Source: Campylobacteraceae bacterium (lineage in GTDB: Bacteria > Campylobacterota > Campylobacteria > Campylobacterales > Sulfurovaceae). Taken from it: DNA of 10,230 nucleotides. Below are positions 1-6,138 of the stretch, piece by piece. Positions within the stretch are counted from its first letter, which is position 1. Each line of letters begins with the position of its first letter. Position numbers and translations under genes: made by a program. The notes below the pieces were generated by a model, which did no database searches, was not told where the DNA came from, and saw only the letters and a program-made list of their open reading frames with translations. The stretch covers positions 1 through 10,230 of the forward strand of contig JALVPA010000163.1 in assembly GCA_027026055.1 (NCBI GenBank), read 5' to 3'.

Positions 1-21
1 GCAGATAAGAAACGATAGACG

Positions 22-648
22 ATGCAAACGAAAAAGTTGATTATTTTCGATATGGACGGTACCTTGGTCGATTCGTCGGAGACGATCGCAAACGCCATCA
101 ACTACGTGCGCCAACACTTGGGCTTGCCGCCGCTTGAGAAATCCTACATACTCGCCCATGTCAACGATCACGACGTCAATCCCGCAAAACTCTTTTATCT
201 TGCCGAAAAGTTTGAACCCGAACACGAAAAACGTTTTATGGAGTACTATAGCCGCAATCACGATAGGGAGCTAAAACTCTATCCCGGTATCGAATCGCTT
301 TTGAAGAGGCTAAAAGAAGCGGGCAAAAAACTCGCCGTCGCCACCAACGCTTATAGACGCTCGACATTGGAATCGCTCGAACATCTCGGTATTGCCGATT
401 ATTTCGATGCGGTGGCGTGTTACGACGACTTTTACGAAGGCAAGCCGAGTCCGAAGATGTTGTCGGCGATACTCGAAACGCTAAACGTTTCTCCCGAAGA
501 AGCGGTATTTGTAGGCGACGGCGTTAGAGACGAGATAGCGGCAAAACGCGCAAAGATAGATTATATTATGGTCGATTGGGGATTTAGCGATCACAAGGAG
601 GCTATCGGCGACGTAGAGGCTCTAAAACGGAAGTTGCTTGCGCTTTAG
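22..648 (+). CDS. HAD-superfamily phosphatase, phosphoglycolate-phosphatase-like (208 aa)
   Basis: This is probably a cytoplasmic haloacid-dehalogenase phosphatase acting on a small phosphorylated metabolite. Seen: motif I DMDGT at residues 10-14, with nucleophile Asp10 and acid/base Asp12. An alpha-helical cap region covers roughly residues 20-85. Motif II is Thr108 in VATNAYR, motif III is Lys141 in GKPSPK, and motif IV is Asp166/Asp170 in VFVGDGVRDE. Length and order fit subfamily IA (Gph/PpaX type), where family members often hydrolyse 2-phosphoglycolate or pyrophosphate. The substrate cannot be read from the sequence. The ATG at 22 gives a normal N-terminus. The only upstream purine stretch is a weak AAGAAA, so translation may be coupled to a gene ending just before it. 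Its TAG stop interlocks with the stop of the convergent small gene at 645. All catalytic residues are present. Confidence 0.9.
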   Translation: MQTKKLIIFDMDGTLVDSSETIANAINYVRQHLGLPPLEKSYILAHVNDHDVNPAKLFYLAEKFEPEHEKRFMEYYSRNHDRELKLYPGIESLLKRLKEAGKKLAVATNAYRRSTLESLEHLGIADYFDAVACYDDFYEGKPSPKMLSAILETLNVSPEEAVFVGDGVRDEIAAKRAKIDYIMVDWGFSDHKEAIGDVEALKRKLLAL

Positions 649-959
649 ATATCGTCGCGATAGACGTCGGTGATGTCGAAATCGTAATCGGGTTCGATGA
701 CATTGACGGCATCGATTGCGGCTTTGTCGACTTGATGTTGCGTCAAATTGTACTCTTTGCCCATATAAAATTTTTGCTCCTTGGCGTATTTCTTTTCTCT
801 TTCGAGTTGTTCTTGAAGATGTTTTTGAAGCGATTGTTTCTCTTTAGAAACGTTTCGCTCTTTGTTCGTCTTTACGCTAAGTTCTTTTTTTTGTGTCGTA
901 TTTTGTTCGGCATATCCCAAAAGTGAAAAAAACACCAACAACGTAAGCGCTTTATACAT
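645..959 (-). CDS. Small exported, charged helical protein of unknown function (104 aa)
   Basis: I do not recognise this family. The N-terminus is a good Sec signal peptide: Tyr2-Lys3, a hydrophobic core at about residues 4-14, then GYA with likely cleavage after Ala17. The mature part, about 87 residues, is rich in Lys, Glu and Gln from about 20 to 65 and reads as a soluble helix or coiled coil. It ends in an acidic tail containing DYDFDITDVYRDD. There is no lipobox and no cysteine, so it is probably free in the periplasm or secreted. Support for a real gene: an AAGGTG ribosome-binding site (965-970) five bases before the ATG, and a near-consensus sigma-70 promoter just upstream. The signal peptide also makes sense only in this frame. 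A 64-residue frame on the opposite strand (732-926) is judged its shadow. Function unknown. Confidence 0.75.
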   Translation of the reverse strand: MYKALTLLVFFSLLGYAEQNTTQKKELSVKTNKERNVSKEKQSLQKHLQEQLEREKKYAKEQKFYMGKEYNLTQHQVDKAAIDAVNVIEPDYDFDITDVYRDDI

Positions 960-989
960 TATAACACCTTATTAATATATTTACTTGAA

Positions 990-1018
990 ATTATACTATA
1001 ACGAACGAACGATGTAAA
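990..1018 (-). promoter_or_regulatory. Sigma-70 promoter of the small exported protein
   Basis: On the minus strand, TTTACA (1013-1018, one mismatch to TTGACA) is followed by a 17-base spacer and a perfect TATAAT (990-995). Transcription would start near 982-984, giving a leader of about 25 bases that contains the AAGGTG ribosome-binding site at 965-970. Both boxes and the spacing were read directly. Activity is inferred. The same 134-base spacer must also hold the promoter of the divergent gene at 1094. Confidence 0.7.
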
Positions 1019-1055
1019 GTTTATTATCGAAAGAAGAGTTAAACGGAAATTCGAC

Positions 1056-1061
1056 TACAAT
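1056..1061 (+). promoter_or_regulatory. Candidate -10 box of the LpxH-like gene
   Basis: TACAAT lies 32 bases before the ATG at 1094, in the AT-rich spacer divergent from the 645-959 gene. There is no recognisable -35 box at 16-18 bases upstream. Housekeeping promoters in Campylobacterota are known often to lack a clear -35, so this remains possible but weak. Confidence 0.35.
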
Positions 1062-1093
1062 TAACGAAACATTTTAGGGACGGGTTTCTTTCG

Positions 1094-1825
1094 ATGAAAA
1101 GATATGACGATGCGGGTGGCATGGCCGCTATAAAAGAAGGTGCCGTTTTTCTTGCCGATGCGCATTATCCGCATCACGGCGATGCGTTGATACGTTTGCT
1201 TCGTGCGATAGAGGAAGGTAGGGTAGATACGCCACAGCTTTTTTTGATGGGAGATGTTTTCGATCTGCTTTTCGGTTATAACGATTATATCCGTATCTTT
1301 TCCGAAGAAGCGATAGCGCTCTTGAACACTCTTTCGCAAAAAGTGTCTATCTATTATTTCGAAGGCAATCACGATTTTTGTCTCGAAGAGCTCTTTCCGA
1401 ATATAAGCGTTTTTTCACGAGAGAAACAGCCCGTAAGGTTTCGTTTCGACAACGGTATCGCCGCACTTTCGCACGGCGACTTGTACGATGCGGGCATCGG
1501 CTACGAAATCTACACCAAACTTTTGAGAAACCAAATGACCTTGAGACTCCTGCGTCCTTGGGAAAAATCGATTATCGACGATCGGATGCGCAAACTTCGC
1601 GGAAAAAAAATTTGCAATCCGTATGTAGGGTTCGAGCAAAAAGTACAGCGTATTTTGCGGCATTATCGTGACGACAAGTTGGTTATAGAGGGGCATTTTC
1701 ATCAAGGTAAGCGTATCGGAAACTATGTGTCGTTGCCGTCGTTGGCGTGTCAAAACGCCGTAGGGGTCAAAGAAGGCGGCGATATACGCTTTGTCTCTCT
1801 CGACGACATTGTTCCCGCTTCATAG
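1094..1825 (+). CDS. LpxH-like metallophosphatase, probable UDP-2,3-diacylglucosamine diphosphatase (243 aa)
   Basis: This is a calcineurin-like binuclear metal phosphoesterase. Probable role: cleaving UDP-2,3-diacylglucosamine to lipid X and UMP in lipid A synthesis, at the inner face of the inner membrane. Metal-binding motifs seen in order: D22-A-H24, G53-D54 (GDVFD), GNHD 91-94, H127-G-D and GHFH 200-203. Length matches LpxH (about 240 aa). Classical LpxH has GNRD where this has GNHD, so it may belong to a related LpxH-like branch with another substrate, and I give no gene symbol. The start is uncertain: ATG 1094 has AGGGA rather far upstream, while ATG 1121 (residue 10) lies just before the conserved IKEGAVFLADAH and is a real alternative. 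The next gene, a YqaA-type membrane protein, begins 5 bases after the stop, so the two are probably co-transcribed. Confidence 0.8.
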   Translation: MKRYDDAGGMAAIKEGAVFLADAHYPHHGDALIRLLRAIEEGRVDTPQLFLMGDVFDLLFGYNDYIRIFSEEAIALLNTLSQKVSIYYFEGNHDFCLEELFPNISVFSREKQPVRFRFDNGIAALSHGDLYDAGIGYEIYTKLLRNQMTLRLLRPWEKSIIDDRMRKLRGKKICNPYVGFEQKVQRILRHYRDDKLVIEGHFHQGKRIGNYVSLPSLACQNAVGVKEGGDIRFVSLDDIVPAS

Positions 1826-1830
1826 TTCGC

Positions 1831-2253
1831 ATGGTCTATCCGACACTCTTTTTCATCTCGCTCGGTGCTGCGACGATATTGCCAATCTCAAGCGAGGCGC
1901 TGTTGTTATACGATTTGCATGCGGGCTACTCCTCTTTGGGTATTTGGAGTGCGGCTACCGCGGGTAATGTGTCCGGAGCGTGGATAAATTACTACCTCGG
2001 CGCCAAAGGTGAACATTATCTCGAAAAGAGAGGCTACCTTCGCGCACGAAAACTTAGACGGTATCAAGCGTGGTTCGATAGATACGGCGGTTGGTTACTT
2101 TGGCTGAGTTGGATACCCCTCATTGGCGATCCGATTACCGTAGCGGCGGGGGTTTTGGGGTATAACCGAAAATGCTTTTTACTCATCGTAACGGCGGCAA
2201 AGGGGTTGCGCTACGCCGTTTTGATACTCTCCTATCATTATATGTTTCGGTAG
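1831..2253 (+). CDS. YqaA-type SNARE-associated/DedA-like inner membrane protein (140 aa)
   Basis: This is a small integral membrane protein resembling E. coli YqaA in the VTT/DedA-related group. DedA relatives are linked to lipid flipping and envelope homeostasis; YqaA itself is not well characterised. Seen: a hydrophobic N-terminal segment holding LPISSEALLL (about residues 17-26, compare the LPGNSE of YqaA), a second segment with TAGN and YYLGAKG (43-60), a basic helix (66-85), then LSWIPLIGDPITVAAG (92-107). The family's AKGLRY signature (122-128) precedes a short C-terminal hydrophobic stretch. The frame stays open upstream to 1747, but that extension is an arginine-rich stretch lying inside the LpxH-like gene. 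ATG 1831 gives the YqaA-like start and falls 5 bases after the preceding stop. There is no clear ribosome-binding site, so translational coupling is likely. Confidence 0.82.
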   Translation: MVYPTLFFISLGAATILPISSEALLLYDLHAGYSSLGIWSAATAGNVSGAWINYYLGAKGEHYLEKRGYLRARKLRRYQAWFDRYGGWLLWLSWIPLIGDPITVAAGVLGYNRKCFLLIVTAAKGLRYAVLILSYHYMFR

Positions 2254-2285
2254 CGATTTTAAAAGCCAATTCGTTAAGTTTGATT

Positions 2286-2294
2286 TGATAAAAT
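2286..2294 (+). promoter_or_regulatory. Candidate extended -10 promoter of the DUF4395 gene
   Basis: In the 82-base spacer after the YqaA-type gene, TGA followed by TAAAAT (2289-2294) forms an extended -10 element (TGN-TAAAAT) preceded by T-rich sequence. No -35 box is recognisable. The start codon is about 41 bases downstream. This is plausible as the promoter of the gene at 2336, but AT-rich spacers produce such matches by chance. Confidence 0.35.
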
Positions 2295-2335
2295 CCCGAA
2301 ACTTATCGATTTTTTCTATGATTTGAGGAGTTTTT

Positions 2336-3076
2336 GTGGATATTAAACGCTTTTTTACCGAGTATGGAGAGCATGTGCCGGGATACGACGTTACCGTTGT
2401 CAACGAACGCGAAGCGCGTGCCGCGGCGGGTATTTTGTTTATGCTCGGTATGATTGTGATTTTTGTAGCTATCGGATTTAATCATGTGATTGTCGCACGC
2501 GTTTACTTGTCGTTTATGTTTCTCGATTTTACGATACGGATGTTCACGCCGAAGTATTCGCCGTCGCTTTTGCTCGGAAAATTTGTCGTACAAAACCAAA
2601 AACCCGAATATGTCGGCGGTTTGCAAAAACGTTTTGCATGGACGCTCGGCTGGTTGATTGCGATTCCGATGATGGATTGGTTCGTTTTGCACTGGGAGAT
2701 TACTTTTTATAAAGTGTTGGTATGCATTTTGTGTTTGACGTTGATGTTTCTTGAAGCGGCCTTTTCAATATGCGTCGGATGCAAAATTTACGAGTGGATC
2801 ACTCGCAAAGACGCGCAACACTGTCCCGGCGGCGTATGCGAAATGCGTGTCAAGGAGCCGATTCAGCGCTTCAATGCGACTCAAAAAGCGATTTTCGTCG
2901 TGACGGTGACGGCGCTGGTGACGGGGATTTATCTCTTTTTGGCCAAAACCGATTCGCGTACCTTTTTCGGTGAATTTTTACACGAACTGGTATTGACCGA
3001 TCAACAGCTCAAACACGAAGAAGCGTTGAAGTTCGAACTGGAAGCAGCGGATTTCGATAACGATGAGGATTTTTAA
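2336..3076 (+). CDS. DUF4395 family multi-pass membrane protein (246 aa)
   Basis: This membrane protein of unknown function belongs to DUF4395. The signature is FTPKYSP (70-76), then a GKFVVQNQKPEYVG-like stretch (81-94) and KRFAWTLG (98-105), ending in FLEAAFSICVGCKIY (138-152). Four to five hydrophobic segments are visible: about 29-48, 52-63, 101-119, 123-147 and 184-203. Cysteines are paired: C130-x2-C133 and C146-x2-C149 at or near the membrane, and a separate HCPGGVC at 162-168. This suggests metal or redox chemistry, which is inference. An acidic tail (about 228-246) closes the protein. The start is a GTG at 2336 with a strong AGGAG (2326-2330) five bases before it; no earlier in-frame start looks better. 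It converges with the lipoprotein gene at 3132. Confidence 0.85.
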   Translation: MDIKRFFTEYGEHVPGYDVTVVNEREARAAAGILFMLGMIVIFVAIGFNHVIVARVYLSFMFLDFTIRMFTPKYSPSLLLGKFVVQNQKPEYVGGLQKRFAWTLGWLIAIPMMDWFVLHWEITFYKVLVCILCLTLMFLEAAFSICVGCKIYEWITRKDAQHCPGGVCEMRVKEPIQRFNATQKAIFVVTVTALVTGIYLFLAKTDSRTFFGEFLHELVLTDQQLKHEEALKFELEAADFDNDEDF

Positions 3077-3097
3077 GTTGTTTTTTCTTTTTCGTTA

Positions 3098-3122
3098 GGC
3101 GTCGGAAGTAGTTTTCGACGCC
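3098..3122. other. Stem-loop between convergent genes, without a U-tract
   Basis: GGCGTCG (3098-3104) and CGACGCC (3116-3122) form a perfect 7-bp GC-rich stem. Allowing G-U pairs, it extends to about 11 bp around a TAG loop on the plus strand. The position, between two convergent stops (3076 and 3132), suggests a transcription end. However, the T-rich run (3077-3095) lies before the stem on the plus strand and reads as A-rich after it on the minus strand. It is therefore not a canonical intrinsic terminator for either gene. It could instead protect RNA 3' ends or act with another factor. Confidence 0.5.
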
Positions 3123-3131
3123 GGATGAATC

Positions 3132-3821
3132 TTACCGAATTTTGGCGTGTTCTTCCGCTTCGTTGAGGTGTTGTTGTGCGTTTTCCGAAGCTTGCTGCTG
3201 ATGTTCTTGTGCGTTTTGTACAGCTTGTTGTTGATGTTCTTCCGCTTCGTTTTGATGCTCTTGTTGATGTTGCTCCATCATTTGCATGGTTTGCGCCAAA
3301 TGCTCTTTAGCCTCGTTTTCGTGGCGTTCATGAACCGGGTCGACATTAGCCATATCCAAATAGTTCTCGACGTGATTGGGATCGAAATGCATCTCTTCGT
3401 CGAATGCCGCTTTGATATGTTCGCCGATTTGAATGCCGTTGGAGAGATCGGCATCGGCATCCATCGATTGTATCAAGCGCGCCATTTCGACGACTCTGGG
3501 ATCGTCGAGGTTTTCTCTCGGTACGCCTACGATATCTTGAGGATATACCAGCGCATCTTCGGGTAGTGCGTTGATCTCTCCGAGGACAAGATTGCCGATG
3601 CGAAATCTTACATGCATGTTACGACACGTAAAAGAGCCGTCCGCACCGGTTGTTTTGCCTATTTCTCCGTCGGCTACGCAGTCGTAGGTGGCATTTGCCA
3701 CCGGGGCATCGACAAGATATCCCGTTTGCGAAGCGCTGCTTGAAGAGGAGCCGCCCCCGCATCCCGTTAAAAATGCCGCTATAGAGAGTACGATACCGCA
3801 AATGAGGATTTCTTTTTTCAT
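3132..3821 (-). CDS. Lipoprotein with a histidine-striped C-terminal helix (229 aa)
   Basis: This is a predicted membrane-anchored lipoprotein of unknown function. Residues 1-21 are a lipoprotein signal peptide with lipobox LTGC and lipidated Cys21, followed by a Gly/Ser linker (22-31). Residues about 34-133 form a module seen in many bacterial lipoproteins: GYLVDAPVANATYDC, TGADGSFTC, FRIGNLVLGE, then DPRVVEMARLIQSMD and DLSNGIQI. Cys48 and Cys66 could form a disulfide. From about 161 to 226 lies a single long polar helix rich in Gln, Glu, Ala and His. His residues at 167, 174, 185, 196, 207, 218 and 225 are spaced 7 or 11 apart, so they line one face. The ribosome-binding site AAGGA (3830-3834) sits 8 bases before the ATG. 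The C-terminal DNA carries imperfect 33-base repeats. Confidence 0.82.
   Translation of the reverse strand: MKKEILICGIVLSIAAFLTGCGGGSSSSSASQTGYLVDAPVANATYDCVADGEIGKTTGADGSFTCRNMHVRFRIGNLVLGEINALPEDALVYPQDIVGVPRENLDDPRVVEMARLIQSMDADADLSNGIQIGEHIKAAFDEEMHFDPNHVENYLDMANVDPVHERHENEAKEHLAQTMQMMEQHQQEHQNEAEEHQQQAVQNAQEHQQQASENAQQHLNEAEEHAKIR
3157..3280 (-). repeat. Imperfect 33-bp tandem repeats inside the lipoprotein gene
   Basis: Near-identical stretches begin at 3190 and 3223, each reading GCTTG-TG-TG-TGATGTTCTT on the plus strand, exactly 33 bases apart. A more diverged unit precedes them (from 3157) and a partial one follows. Each 33-base unit encodes 11 residues of the pattern EHQQQA-x-x-NAQ, which is three turns of helix. 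The units therefore code for hendecad repeats and keep the reading frame. Confidence 0.6.
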
Positions 3822-3864
3822 AACATTTTTCCTTATCGCTATATTTTGTGAGATTTACGCTATG

Positions 3865-3870
3865 ATTGTA
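3865..3870 (-). promoter_or_regulatory. Candidate -10 box of the lipoprotein gene
   Basis: TACAAT reads on the minus strand in the 97-base AT-rich spacer shared with the divergent helicase gene, about 44 bases before the ATG at 3821. No good -35 match stands at 16-18 bases. The assignment is weak and rests on position and the TACAAT hexamer alone. I could not single out a promoter for the helicase in the same spacer. Confidence 0.3.
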
Positions 3871-3918
3871 TGATAAAAATATTAATTCGATATTAATCCT
3901 AAGTTGGAAAGCATTCGG

Positions 3919-6072
3919 ATGTATCCTTTTTATATCGCCGTGAGTTATGAAAAACGGCAACAACTCTCGACTTTTTTACGCAAACAAAAGCGCAAGCCGA
4001 TAAAAGTATGTGAAGCCGACGGCTATTTTTTGTGTTATTTTAAAGATAAGGTCTCTTATCCCTATTCGCTACGATTGGATAAAGAGATACGAAAACGAAT
4101 TTGTGCCGTCGATGCTTATATTGACGAATATGAAAAGCTCCTCGAGATAGAACGCCGCGCACAAATCGAAACGCAAAAAAGAGAAATTCGTACGATGAGC
4201 GCAAAAGAGCGTGAAAGCTACGGTAGGGCGCTGACGCAGATGCGCGCCAAAAAACGTAGCGATTTGCAAGGGCTCTATCTCTATCGCATCGGGCGCGATC
4301 GTCCGCTTCAGACGCAAATTTCGACGGGCGACATCGTCCTTGTGAGTCGGGGTGAACCGCTCAAAAGCGATCTGCAAGCCACCGTCGTCGATGTCGGACG
4401 CAACTTTATGGATATCGCCTTTACGCAACTACCGCCGCGCTGGGTAACCAAAGAGCGTTTACGTATCGACCTCTATGTCAACGACATCCCTTTTCAACGT
4501 ATGCGCGACAATCTCGAATCGTTACGTCATCCTTCCGTAGAGGTGAAACGGATAAGAGATCGTTTGTTGTTCGAAAGCACTTCGAAAAAGAAAAATATGT
4601 CGAACGAAAAGAAGAGCTTTGCCGTCGATTCGCTCAATGCGTCGCAACGCAAGGCGGCGGCGGAAGCTTTGCACACCGAAGATCTCTTTACGATCCACGG
4701 TCCGCCGGGTACCGGCAAGACGACGACGCTTGTCGCCCTTATCGTCGAAGCGGTACGCCTCGGAAAAAAAGTGTTGGCAACCGCCGATTCGAACGTCGCA
4801 ACGGATAATTTGCTTCGTAAACTTGCGCAAAGAGGGGTGCGCGTCGTGAGGGTGGGACACCCTGCGCGTATCGAAGCGAAGTTGCATGAGTATACGCTGG
4901 ATACGCTGCTTGCGGCACATCCGGCATACCGAGAAATAGAAAAAATTTCTCAAGAGATAGAGGCTTACAAAACGCAGCAGAGCCTCTACGAAAAGCCGAC
5001 ACCCGGCAAAACGCGCGGGCTTTCCAAAAACCGTATCGTATCGCTGGCGCATAAAGGCAAAGCGATGCGAGGTATCGATGCCCAAACTCTGGCGTCGATG
5101 GCGCGATGGATCGGGTACGAACAACGTATAGAAAGGCTTTATACCGAACGTAAAGAGATCGAAAAGCGGTGTGTCAACGAGATCCTTTCCGAAGCGGAGG
5201 TCGTCTGCGCCACCAATATCGCGGTCGGTTCGGAGTATTTGCTCCATCGCCGCTTCGATACGGTCGTCATCGACGAAGCTTCTCAACAGATAGAACCCTC
5301 CACGTTGTTGCCCGCGATACGCGGCAAGCAAGTGGTGTTGGCGGGAGATCACAAGCAGTTGCCGCCGACGGTCGTTAGCGAAAACGATCTACTCAAACGT
5401 TCGCTTTTCGAGCGATTGATGCTGCGCGAGGATATCGACAAACGCATGCTGACGATACAATACCGCATGAACCGCACCGTGATGGATTTTCCCAATCGCT
5501 TGATGTACGGCGGTAAACTTGTAGCGCACGAAAGTGTCGCCGAAAGGGCGACGCCGTGTCGATGCGATTATCCGTTGTTGCGTAACGATGCCGATGTCTA
5601 TTTTTGCGATATAAACGACGGATACGAATACCTCCCGCATCGTTCCACCTCCTATGCCAACGAAACGGAAGCGGAAGCGATGCGCATCGGTGTCGAAAAG
5701 GCGCTTTCCTGCGGTTTGTCTGCGGACGATATTGCCGTTATTACGCCTTATAACGCACAGATACGGCTGATTAAAAAAGCTTTTGAAGAGGTCGGTATCG
5801 AAGGGGTTGAAGTAGGTAGTGTGGACGGCTTTCAGGGAAGAGAAAAAGAGGTCGTCTTCCTCTCTACGGTGCGTAGCAATAGTCTCGGCGCCATAGGCTT
5901 CGTATCGGACAAACGTCGTCTTAACGTCGCCATGACCAGAGCGCGAAGCAAACTTGTTATTTTCGGAGACAGAGACACACTCGAAAAAGACTCGACCTTC
6001 GCACGGCTTTTTCGTTGGTTCGCGCGTACCCCTCGCGCACAAATCGTCTCCGTCGATGCGCTTGCGTATTGA
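3919..6072 (+). CDS. SF1B helicase, UPF1/DNA2/IGHMBP2-like AAA ATPase (717 aa)
   Basis: This is an ATP-dependent nucleic-acid helicase of the UPF1-like family, probably cytoplasmic; whether DNA or RNA is unwound is not evident. All core motifs are intact: Walker A GPPGTGKT (261-268, Lys267), Walker B VIDEASQQ (Asp452/Glu453), motif III GDHKQLPP (476-483), motif IV QYRMN (514-518), motif V VDGFQGRE (635-642) and motif VI NVAMTRAR (669-676). The N-terminal third has a coiled basic segment and a beta-rich stretch (TGDIVLVSRGEP) like domain 1B of this family. About 120 residues between motifs I and II form the charged stalk/insert. The frame opens at a TTG at 3904 with no ribosome-binding site. 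ATG 3919 has GGAAAG (3906-3911) seven bases before it and is preferred. It is divergent from the lipoprotein gene, and a new promoter begins at its stop. Confidence 0.9.
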   Translation: MYPFYIAVSYEKRQQLSTFLRKQKRKPIKVCEADGYFLCYFKDKVSYPYSLRLDKEIRKRICAVDAYIDEYEKLLEIERRAQIETQKREIRTMSAKERESYGRALTQMRAKKRSDLQGLYLYRIGRDRPLQTQISTGDIVLVSRGEPLKSDLQATVVDVGRNFMDIAFTQLPPRWVTKERLRIDLYVNDIPFQRMRDNLESLRHPSVEVKRIRDRLLFESTSKKKNMSNEKKSFAVDSLNASQRKAAAEALHTEDLFTIHGPPGTGKTTTLVALIVEAVRLGKKVLATADSNVATDNLLRKLAQRGVRVVRVGHPARIEAKLHEYTLDTLLAAHPAYREIEKISQEIEAYKTQQSLYEKPTPGKTRGLSKNRIVSLAHKGKAMRGIDAQTLASMARWIGYEQRIERLYTERKEIEKRCVNEILSEAEVVCATNIAVGSEYLLHRRFDTVVIDEASQQIEPSTLLPAIRGKQVVLAGDHKQLPPTVVSENDLLKRSLFERLMLREDIDKRMLTIQYRMNRTVMDFPNRLMYGGKLVAHESVAERATPCRCDYPLLRNDADVYFCDINDGYEYLPHRSTSYANETEAEAMRIGVEKALSCGLSADDIAVITPYNAQIRLIKKAFEEVGIEGVEVGSVDGFQGREKEVVFLSTVRSNSLGAIGFVSDKRRLNVAMTRARSKLVIFGDRDTLEKDSTFARLFRWFARTPRAQIVSVDALAY

Positions 6073-6097
6073 CAAAGCGACGCCATTCGATTACAAT
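6069..6097 (+). promoter_or_regulatory. Consensus sigma-70 promoter overlapping the helicase stop codon
   Basis: A perfect TTGACA -35 box (6069-6074) contains the helicase TGA stop (6070-6072). After a 17-base spacer comes TACAAT (6092-6097), five of six to TATAAT. Transcription would begin near 6104, giving a leader of about 35 bases. A second TACAAT lies at 6106-6111. Boxes and spacing were read directly. This is the best promoter match in the window and implies that the two small genes downstream are expressed independently of the helicase. Confidence 0.7.
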
Positions 6098-6138
6098 AGT
6101 TCGAATACAATAATAAAAAAGCCTCAAAGGAGAATCGT

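Noticed and set aside
1..18. Possible end of an upstream plus-strand gene (codons for ADKKR then TAG at 16-18)
   Set aside because: Five codons cannot establish a gene, although the short gap to the HAD start would suit an operon.
732..926. A 64-residue hydrophobic plus-strand frame opposite the small exported protein
   Set aside because: It has no ribosome-binding site and no promoter. Its Phe/Leu runs are the complement of Lys/Glu/Gln codons in the opposite gene, which does have promoter, ribosome-binding site and signal peptide.
1747..1830. N-terminal extension of the YqaA-type protein
   Set aside because: The 28 extra residues are Arg-rich, lie wholly over the LpxH-like coding sequence in another frame, and are not expected in this family; ATG 1831 fits.
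3157..3280. CRISPR-like or mobile repeat
   Set aside because: The repeats are imperfect, contiguous, in frame and encode 11-residue helical units. There are no spacers or flanking inverted repeats.
3147..3566. A 139-residue leucine/phenylalanine-rich plus-strand reading frame that looks like a membrane protein
   Set aside because: It is antisense to the lipoprotein; the Leu/Phe richness is the complement of Gln/Glu/His codons in the repeats, and there is no ribosome-binding site.
4522..5352. A 276-residue minus-strand frame inside the helicase
   Set aside because: The helicase frame carries all SF1B motifs across this stretch. The antisense translation is Arg/Phe-rich with no domain pattern, so it is a shadow.
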